Assembly: GCA_023390875.1 (NCBI GenBank)
Contig: JAEWCA010000154.1
Span: forward strand, 1 to 10,430
DNA length: 10,430 nucleotides
Direction: 5' to 3'
Origin: Actinomycetes bacterium
GTDB lineage: Bacteria > Actinomycetota > Actinomycetes > Actinomycetales > Cellulomonadaceae
The translations under genes and the position numbers were made by a program. Shown one piece after another: positions 7,401 to 10,430 of the stretch. Below the pieces are notes generated by a model that had not been told where the DNA came from, made no database searches, and was given only the letters and a program-made list of their open reading frames with translations. The stretch's first letter is position 1; each line of letters starts with the position of its first letter.

Positions 7401-8028
7401 GCAGCGGCTCGCGTTCGAGCGGGAGATGCTCGGCCTGTACGTCTCGGACCACCCGCTGTCGGGCATCGAGCACGTCCTGGCGGCCGCGGCGGACGTGTCG
7501 ATCGCGACGCTGCTCGCCGACGAGGCGCGACCCGACGGGTCCACGGTCGTGATCGCGGGCCTGGTCACGTCGTTGCAGCGCAAGATGTCGAAGCAGGGCA
7601 ACCCGTGGGCCGCGGTGACGATCGAGGACATGGAGGGCTCGGTCGAGGTCATGTTCTTCGGTGAGACCTACCTGGCGTACTCGACGATCCTCGCGGAGGA
7701 CGCGGTCGTCGTGGTCCGCGGCCGGGTGCGCCGGCGGGACGAGACGATGCAGCTGCAGGCGATGGAGGTGTCGTTGCCGGACGTGTCGCAGGCGGCGGAC
7801 GCGCCGGTCGTGGTGTCGATGGCCGTGGCGCGGTGCACCCCGCCTGTGGTCGAGCGGCTGCGCGAGGTCCTGTCGACGCACCCGGGGGTGACGGAGGTGC
7901 ACCTGCGCCTGACGAGCCCGGGTCGGGCGACCGTCATGCGGCTGGACGACGGTTTGCGGGTCGGCCGGTCGCCGTCGCTGTTCGGCGACCTCAAGGCGCT
8001 GCTGGGCCCGAGCTGCCTCTCGTCCTGA
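4489..8028 (+). CDS. dnaE: DNA polymerase III alpha subunit (replicative, DnaE1 type)
   Basis: The 1179-residue protein is the catalytic core of the replicative polymerase and matches the usual length of actinobacterial DnaE1. The PHP domain (about 8-280) keeps all nine metal-ligand positions: H13, H15 (HLHVHTEYSMLDG), D22, H47, E72, H107, C158, D226 and H228, consistent with an active 3'-5' proofreading site as shown for Mycobacterium DnaE1. The polymerase site has PDFDVDF (D418, D420) and KMDFLGL (D582). Helix-hairpin-helix motifs and the beta-clamp region follow, and an OB fold lies at about 1015-1090 (VVIAGLVTSLQRKMSKQGNPW). ATG at 4489 is preferred because of the leaderless hexamer before it; in-frame starts at 4387 and 4480 only add non-conserved residues. 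It lies 39 nt upstream of arsR with no clear terminator between. Confidence 0.97.
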   Translation: MAAAGGSDFVHLHVHTEYSMLDGAARLGDLFAEVERQGQSAIATTDHGYLFGAYDFWSKGTAAGIKPIIGVEAYVTPGTSRFDQTRVRYGGQGQEQDDVSARGAYTHMTMLARNNEGLHNLFRASSLASLEGQMGKWPRMDRELLERYGKGLIATTGCPSGEIQVRLRLGQWDEAVRAAGELQDIFGKDYFYVELMDHGIEIETRVLKDLLRLSETIGAPLVATNDLHYVKQEDSASQEALLAINSGSTLSDPDRFKFDGDGYYVKSAAEMRRIWAELPEACDNTLRIAEQCEVSFNTSANYMPNYPCPPGENETSWFVKEVEKGLHLRYPGGIPDEVRKQAEYETEVITQMGFPGYFLVVADFINWAKDHGIRVGPGRGSGAGSMAAYAMKITDLDPLQHGLIFERFLNPDRVSMPDFDVDFDERRRGEVIRYVTEKYGEDRVAQIVTYGTIKAKQALKDSARLLGMPFAMGEKLTKAMPPAIMGKDISLTGIFDPADKRYNEAEEFRQVHAADPEAQRVVELAKGIEGLKRQWGVHAAGVIMSSDPLIDIIPIMRRPQDGAVITQFDYPTSEGLGLIKMDFLGLRNLTILDDALENIVMNGKDPVVLEDLELTDRKTYEMLGRGDTLGVFQLDGGGMRTLLRLMRPDNFEDISAVGALYRPGPMGANSHTNYALRKNGAQEVTPIHPELAEPLEDILGTTYGLIVYQEQVMAIAQRVAGYSLGQADILRRAMGKKKKSELDKQFEGFSNGMQERGFSMAAVQTLWDILLPFSDYAFNKAHSAAYGVVSYWTAYLKANYPTEYMAALLTSVKDDKDKSALYLGECRHMGITVLPPDVNSSSANFTAVGTDIRFGLTAVRNVGANVVDAIVRTREEKGAFASFTDFLDKVPAVVCNKRTIESLIKAGAFDSLGHPRRALLLVHEQAVDSVIGVKRKEAEGQFDLFADLMGGGDDAPGFAVTIPDLPDWDKKQRLAFEREMLGLYVSDHPLSGIEHVLAAAADVSIATLLADEARPDGSTVVIAGLVTSLQRKMSKQGNPWAAVTIEDMEGSVEVMFFGETYLAYSTILAEDAVVVVRGRVRRRDETMQLQAMEVSLPDVSQAADAPVVVSMAVARCTPPVVERLREVLSTHPGVTEVHLRLTSPGRATVMRLDDGLRVGRSPSLFGDLKALLGPSCLSS

Positions 8029-8041
8029 GTCATATCACTCT

Positions 8042-8057
8042 TGCGTTATATAACGCA
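8042..8057. promoter_or_regulatory. Probable ArsR operator/promoter palindrome
   Basis: TGCGTTATATAACGCA is a perfect 16-bp palindrome, 10 nt before the arsR ATG. It is flanked by CACTC (8036-8040) and GAGTG (8058-8062), which also pair, offset by one base. The core is strikingly AT-rich for this genome and contains TATAAC (8049-8054), a good -10. ArsR-type dimers bind such AT-rich dyads, so the site probably gives autoregulation of the whole operon. Confidence 0.7.
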
Positions 8058-8067
8058 GAGTGGAAAC

Positions 8068-8442
8068 ATGGACGCCGTGCACCCGATGGACGCGCTGGGG
8101 GACCCGGTCCGACGCCGGATCGTCGAGCTGCTCGCCGACGGCGGTCGCCCGGCCGGTGAGCTGGCCGCCGCGGTCGGCGCCGAGTTCGGCATCAGCCAGC
8201 CGGCGACCTCGCGGCACCTGCGGGTGCTGCGCGAGTCCGGCCTCGTCGACGCCGAGCCGCGCGGCACGGTCCGGTTCTACTCGGTACGACCCGAGCCGCT
8301 GGACGACATCGAGCAGTGGGTGCACGGCGTCCGTCGCTTCTGGGACCAGCGGCTCGACGCGCTCGAGACCGAGATCGCCCGGGGCGCCCGCGCGCGCCGC
8401 CTGAGCGCCGCGACGAACGGAGACACGCACCATGACGAGTGA
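8068..8442 (+). CDS. ArsR-family winged-helix repressor
   Basis: The 124-residue protein is a dimeric DNA-binding regulator. Residues 5-22 (HPMDALGDPVRRRIVELL) are the typical ArsR first helix; 26-40 and 42-60 form the helix-turn-helix, with ISQPATSRHLRVLRESGLV as recognition helix; 61-75 (DAEPRGTVRFYSV) form the wing; 76-105 are the dimer helix. There is no Cys and no ELCVCDL motif, so it is not a classical metal sensor. Such metal-site-free ArsR proteins are commonly encoded beside SRPBCC/AHSA1 genes, as here. ATG at 8068 is preferred to the TTG at 8041, which lies inside the operator palindrome. The gene overlaps the next one by 11 bp. The effector is unknown. Confidence 0.92.
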   Translation: MDAVHPMDALGDPVRRRIVELLADGGRPAGELAAAVGAEFGISQPATSRHLRVLRESGLVDAEPRGTVRFYSVRPEPLDDIEQWVHGVRRFWDQRLDALETEIARGARARRLSAATNGDTHHDE

Positions 8443-8929
8443 CACGCACGGGGTGCTGGGCACGGACGAGCGCGCCTCCACGGTCCGTTTCGAACGGCGG
8501 TACCCGACGACGGCCGACGACCTGTGGGCGGCCCTGACCGAGCCCGGCAGGGCCGGCCGGTGGCTCGGCGCCCTGCACGGTGACCTGCGCACGGGCGGCC
8601 GCTTCGAGCTGCGCATGGGCGAGGACGTGCCGGGGACCGACCAGAACGCCGTCGGCGAGGTCGTCGCCTGCGACCCGCCCCGCGCGTTCACCGTGACGTG
8701 GGCGTTCCCGGGCGAGCCGGAGACCCGCGTCGACGTCGAGCTGCGGCCGGACGGCGACGACGTCGTGCTCGTCCTGCTGCACTCGGGTCTCACGCCGACG
8801 GCGGCCCGCGGCTACGGCGGCGGCTGGCACGCGAGCCTCGACCTGCTGGACGACGCCGTCGCGGGTCGGCCGGTCCGCTCGTGGGAGGCGGCCTTCGAGG
8901 CCGCTCTGCCCGCGTACCGGGAGGGCTGA
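8432..8929 (+). CDS. SRPBCC/AHSA1-family protein, single domain
   Basis: The 165-residue soluble protein has the START-like helix-grip fold of the AHSA1 (Hsp90 ATPase activator homologue) group, which binds hydrophobic small molecules in a deep cavity; most members have no assigned ligand. Recognisable parts are TVRFERRYPTTADDLWAALTEPGRAGRWLG (17-46), the strand pair with GDLRTGGRFEL and VVACDPPRAFTVTWAF, and the C-terminal helix GYGGGWHASLDLLDDAV (127-143). It starts inside arsR (11-bp overlap) with GGAG at 8419-8422, and its stop shares one base with the next ATG, so the three genes form one translationally coupled operon. The inference is that ArsR controls it and that it handles or senses a ligand tied to ArsR release. 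Confidence 0.88.
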   Translation: MTSDTHGVLGTDERASTVRFERRYPTTADDLWAALTEPGRAGRWLGALHGDLRTGGRFELRMGEDVPGTDQNAVGEVVACDPPRAFTVTWAFPGEPETRVDVELRPDGDDVVLVLLHSGLTPTAARGYGGGWHASLDLLDDAVAGRPVRSWEAAFEAALPAYREG

Positions 8930-9996
8930 TGGCCGACGGCCTGGGGGAGATCCGGGCGATCGGCGCCGGACGCGAGGTCGTGCTCGTCCGCACCCTCGCG
9001 GCACCTCCCGACGCGGTGTGGGCGGCGCTCACGCGACCGGAGCTGGCGGTGCGGTGGCTCGGTGACCTGGAGGTCGCCGACGACGGGTACCGGCTGCTCC
9101 CGCGCGACGGGAGCCAGGTCGTCGGGCGTGTGCTCGTGTGCGTGCCCGGCGAACGCCTCGTCGCGACGTGGCAGCAGGCGACGGCGCCGGCGGGCGAGGT
9201 CGAGGTCGGGCTGCGTCCCCACGACGCCGGGTCGTCGCTCCGGCTCGTGCACCGCGACCTGCGGGCGCTCGGAGCGGCGGAGCGGGCCGCCGGGTGGCAC
9301 GTCGCGCTCGACGACCTCGCCACGGCCGTCGGGCACGCAGCGCCGGGCGCGACCGACGGCGAGCTGGTGGCGCGCTACCGCCAGGTCGAGGCCGGGGCCG
9401 TCGCAGGGCGGACCGAGCGGCGCACGGACGGCTGGGTCGTCGACGTCACGCGGCTCCTGGACGCCCCGATCGAGGACGTGTGGGCGGCGTTCACCCGCCG
9501 GGACCGCGTGGCGCGCTGGCTGTGGCCCGTCCTGCAGTGGCCCGTCCCCGACGACGCGCCCTGGGAGCCCGCCGTCGGCGACCGCGTCGTGTTCGACGAC
9601 CCGGACGCGCCCGCGGAGCAGGCCTTCGAGGTGCTCGACGTCGAGGCGCCCCGGAGGCTGGTCGTCCGGTTCGGAGCACCGGGTGGCGGGACGCGGGTGA
9701 CGTTCACGCTCGAGGCGCAGCCGGGCTCGACGCTGTTGTCGGTGCACCAGTCGGCCACCCCGGGGTTCGTCGCGGGCGGCCAGGAGCGCGGCGGGCCGGA
9801 CTTCGCGGCGGGCTGGCACGCGCTGCTCGACGTGCTCGGCACCCTGCTCGACGGCTCGCCGAGCCCACGTGTCGAGGAGCTGTGGGCGGCGGCGCACGCG
9901 GCGTACTCGGCGCCCTCGGCGCCCCCTCAGCCGACGGTCGCGGACTCCCGCCCGCCCGGCAGGTCGACCTCGACGACGTCGCCCCGCACCAGCTGA
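8929..9996 (+). CDS. Double-domain SRPBCC/AHSA1 protein
   Basis: The 355-residue protein holds two SRPBCC domains. The first covers about 13-153 (VVLVRTLAAPPDAVWAALTRPELAVRWLG, then AAGWHVALDDLATAV). The second covers about 168-325 (VDVTRLLDAPIEDVWAAFTRRDRVARWL, then AAGWHALLDVLGTLL). Both repeat the VWAA-T-RWL start and GWH C-terminal helix seen in the preceding single-domain protein, so the operon encodes three related domains. The two domain starts also share 16 of 17 bases (9016-9032 and 9478-9494), suggesting duplication and fusion. The ATG at 8929 overlaps the previous stop by one base and follows GGGAGGG at 8919-8925. The last 25 or so residues (Pro/Ser/Thr-rich) are encoded antisense to the S4 gene and look like read-through, not a domain. 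Function unknown. Confidence 0.87.
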   Translation: MADGLGEIRAIGAGREVVLVRTLAAPPDAVWAALTRPELAVRWLGDLEVADDGYRLLPRDGSQVVGRVLVCVPGERLVATWQQATAPAGEVEVGLRPHDAGSSLRLVHRDLRALGAAERAAGWHVALDDLATAVGHAAPGATDGELVARYRQVEAGAVAGRTERRTDGWVVDVTRLLDAPIEDVWAAFTRRDRVARWLWPVLQWPVPDDAPWEPAVGDRVVFDDPDAPAEQAFEVLDVEAPRRLVVRFGAPGGGTRVTFTLEAQPGSTLLSVHQSATPGFVAGGQERGGPDFAAGWHALLDVLGTLLDGSPSPRVEELWAAAHAAYSAPSAPPQPTVADSRPPGRSTSTTSPRTS

Positions 9997-10145
9997 CGCC
10001 CGCGACGCGCCTCGGGCTCGCCGTTCACCGTGACGGCACCGTCCTCGAGCAGCTCGCGGGCCTGCGCGCCCGACTCGGCGAGGTCGGCGAGCTTGAGGAA
10101 CTGGCCGAGCCGGATCGAGCCGTCGGCGATGGGCACCTGCGTCAT
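9927..10145 (-). CDS. Small S4-domain RNA-binding protein
   Basis: The 72-residue protein is essentially one S4 domain, like E. coli YbcJ (COG2501). It reads SIRLGQFLKLADLAESGAQ, then ARELLEDGAVTVNGEPEARRGRQLVRGDVVEV, the conserved S4 core with V-NGE--RRG. Such proteins bind structured RNA, probably rRNA or tRNA; no specific role is established. ATG at 10145 is chosen as the family N-terminus; an in-frame start at 10244 would run across the hisD promoter and start codon. A CAGACT hexamer 6 nt before the ATG hints at a leaderless transcript. The 3' end overlaps the end of the convergent double-SRPBCC gene by 70 bp. It is divergent from hisD. Confidence 0.88.
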   Translation of the reverse strand: MTQVPIADGSIRLGQFLKLADLAESGAQARELLEDGAVTVNGEPEARRGRQLVRGDVVEVDLPGGRESATVG

Positions 10146-10151
10146 GGGAGC

Positions 10152-10157
10152 AGTCTG
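10152..10157 (-). promoter_or_regulatory. Possible -10 hexamer for the S4-domain gene
   Basis: Read on the minus strand, CAGACT lies 6 nt before the ATG at 10145. It differs from TAGACT only at the first base. There is no ribosome binding site, so a leaderless mRNA is plausible, but the hexamer is not canonical. Confidence 0.25.
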
Positions 10158-10217
10158 CCCGACGGCGGCACGGCTGCCCGCCTCGTGGTCACCCCGGCCG
10201 ACGCGCACCCGCACGCT

Positions 10218-10223
10218 TAGACT
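10218..10223 (+). promoter_or_regulatory. -10 hexamer for a leaderless hisD transcript
   Basis: TAGACT, identical to the hexamer before lspA, lies 7 nt before the hisD GTG. Transcription would begin at or next to the start codon. No good ribosome binding site or -35 is visible. It sits in the 85-bp divergent gap shared with the S4-domain gene. Confidence 0.5.
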
Positions 10224-10230
10224 CGCCAGG

Positions 10231-10430
10231 GTGATCACCCGCATCGACCTGCGCGGTCGCTCCCTGTCCCGTCGTGACCTGCTCGAGGCGCTGCCGCGCG
10301 CCGAGGTCGACGTCGAGCACGCCGCCGAGGTCGTCGCCCCGATCCTCGCGGCCGTGCGCGAGCGGGGAGCCGCCGAGCTGCGCGACCTCGCGGAGCGGTT
10401 CGACGGCGTGCGCCCGGTGCACCTGCGCGT
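10231..10430 (+). CDS. hisD: Histidinol dehydrogenase HisD, 5' part only
   Basis: The first 66 residues are visible; the gene runs off the right edge. HisD oxidises L-histidinol to L-histidine in two NAD+-dependent steps, the last reactions of histidine synthesis, in the cytosol. The N-terminus VITRIDLRGRSLSRRDLLEALPRAEVDVE, followed by VVAPILAAVRERGAAELRDLAERFDGV, matches the actinobacterial HisD start (IDLRG, LPRA, V..I...VR.RG...L..L.ERFDG). Catalytic and zinc-binding residues lie beyond the window. GTG at 10231 is chosen from the -10 hexamer 7 nt upstream and the family N-terminus. In actinobacteria hisD usually begins a his operon, so hisC and hisB would be expected next. Confidence 0.9.
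   Translation, partial: MITRIDLRGRSLSRRDLLEALPRAEVDVEHAAEVVAPILAAVRERGAAELRDLAERFDGVRPVHLR

Noticed and set aside
3187..7902. Very long minus-strand open frame opposite rluD and dnaE
   Set aside because: It is rich in Arg, His, Val and Asp with no recognisable domain, and mirrors well-identified plus-strand genes. Long antisense frames are expected in GC-rich DNA where stops are rare.
8068..8442. Metal-sensing role for the ArsR protein
   Set aside because: The protein has no Cys and no classical metal-binding motif; its neighbours are SRPBCC genes, not metal exporters or arsenate reductase.
10146..10244. Longer N-terminus for the S4-domain protein from an ATG at 10244
   Set aside because: It would cross the hisD start and -10, and the added residues do not resemble S4 proteins of this small family.
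1..10430. CRISPR arrays, tRNA/rRNA genes, insertion sequences or prophage parts
   Set aside because: No regularly spaced repeats, clover-leaf sequences, transposase frames or integrase genes were seen on either strand.

Overview
The window is very GC-rich chromosomal DNA with strong G/C preference at third codon positions, frequent GTG starts and several apparently leaderless genes. Gene content and order (end of the division cluster, then a DksA-like gene, lspA, rluD, dnaE and hisD) point to an actinobacterium. The DivIVA N-terminus and overall style look like Micrococcales, perhaps Cellulomonas or a relative. That placement rests on recognition and was not tested by a search.

Layout. Positions 1-387 hold the 3' end of a PgeF/YfiH-type laccase-domain gene. 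Positions 564-2153 hold the division and polar-growth genes sepF, a yggT-family gene and divIVA/wag31, closed by a strong intrinsic terminator at 2195-2229. Positions 2290-4368 hold a TraR/DksA-family zinc-finger gene, lspA and a RluD-family pseudouridine synthase gene; lspA and the synthase gene overlap. Positions 4489-8028 hold dnaE, the replicative DNA polymerase III alpha subunit, with all PHP-domain metal ligands present. Positions 8068-9996 hold an accessory three-gene operon: an ArsR-family repressor, a single-domain SRPBCC/AHSA1 protein and a double-domain SRPBCC/AHSA1 protein. A small S4-domain RNA-binding gene lies on the minus strand at 9927-10145. From 10231 to the window end is the 5' part of hisD. 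No intergenic gap reaches 300 bp.

How the genes relate. SepF links FtsZ to the membrane, DivIVA directs polar growth, and YggT-family genes usually sit beside them. LspA matures lipoproteins, RluD modifies 23S rRNA, DnaE replicates the chromosome and HisD ends histidine synthesis, so most of the window is conserved core. The least ordinary part is the arsR-SRPBCC cassette between dnaE and hisD. It has a perfect 16-bp palindrome just before the repressor start, three related SRPBCC domains in a row, and a last gene that runs 70 bp into the convergent S4 gene.

Regulatory signals. Actinobacterial -10 hexamers of the TANNNT type lie 6-7 nt before the lspA, dnaE and hisD start codons, which lack a clear ribosome binding site; this suggests leaderless transcripts. 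Palindromes or inverted repeats overlap the likely promoters of divIVA, the DksA-like gene and arsR.
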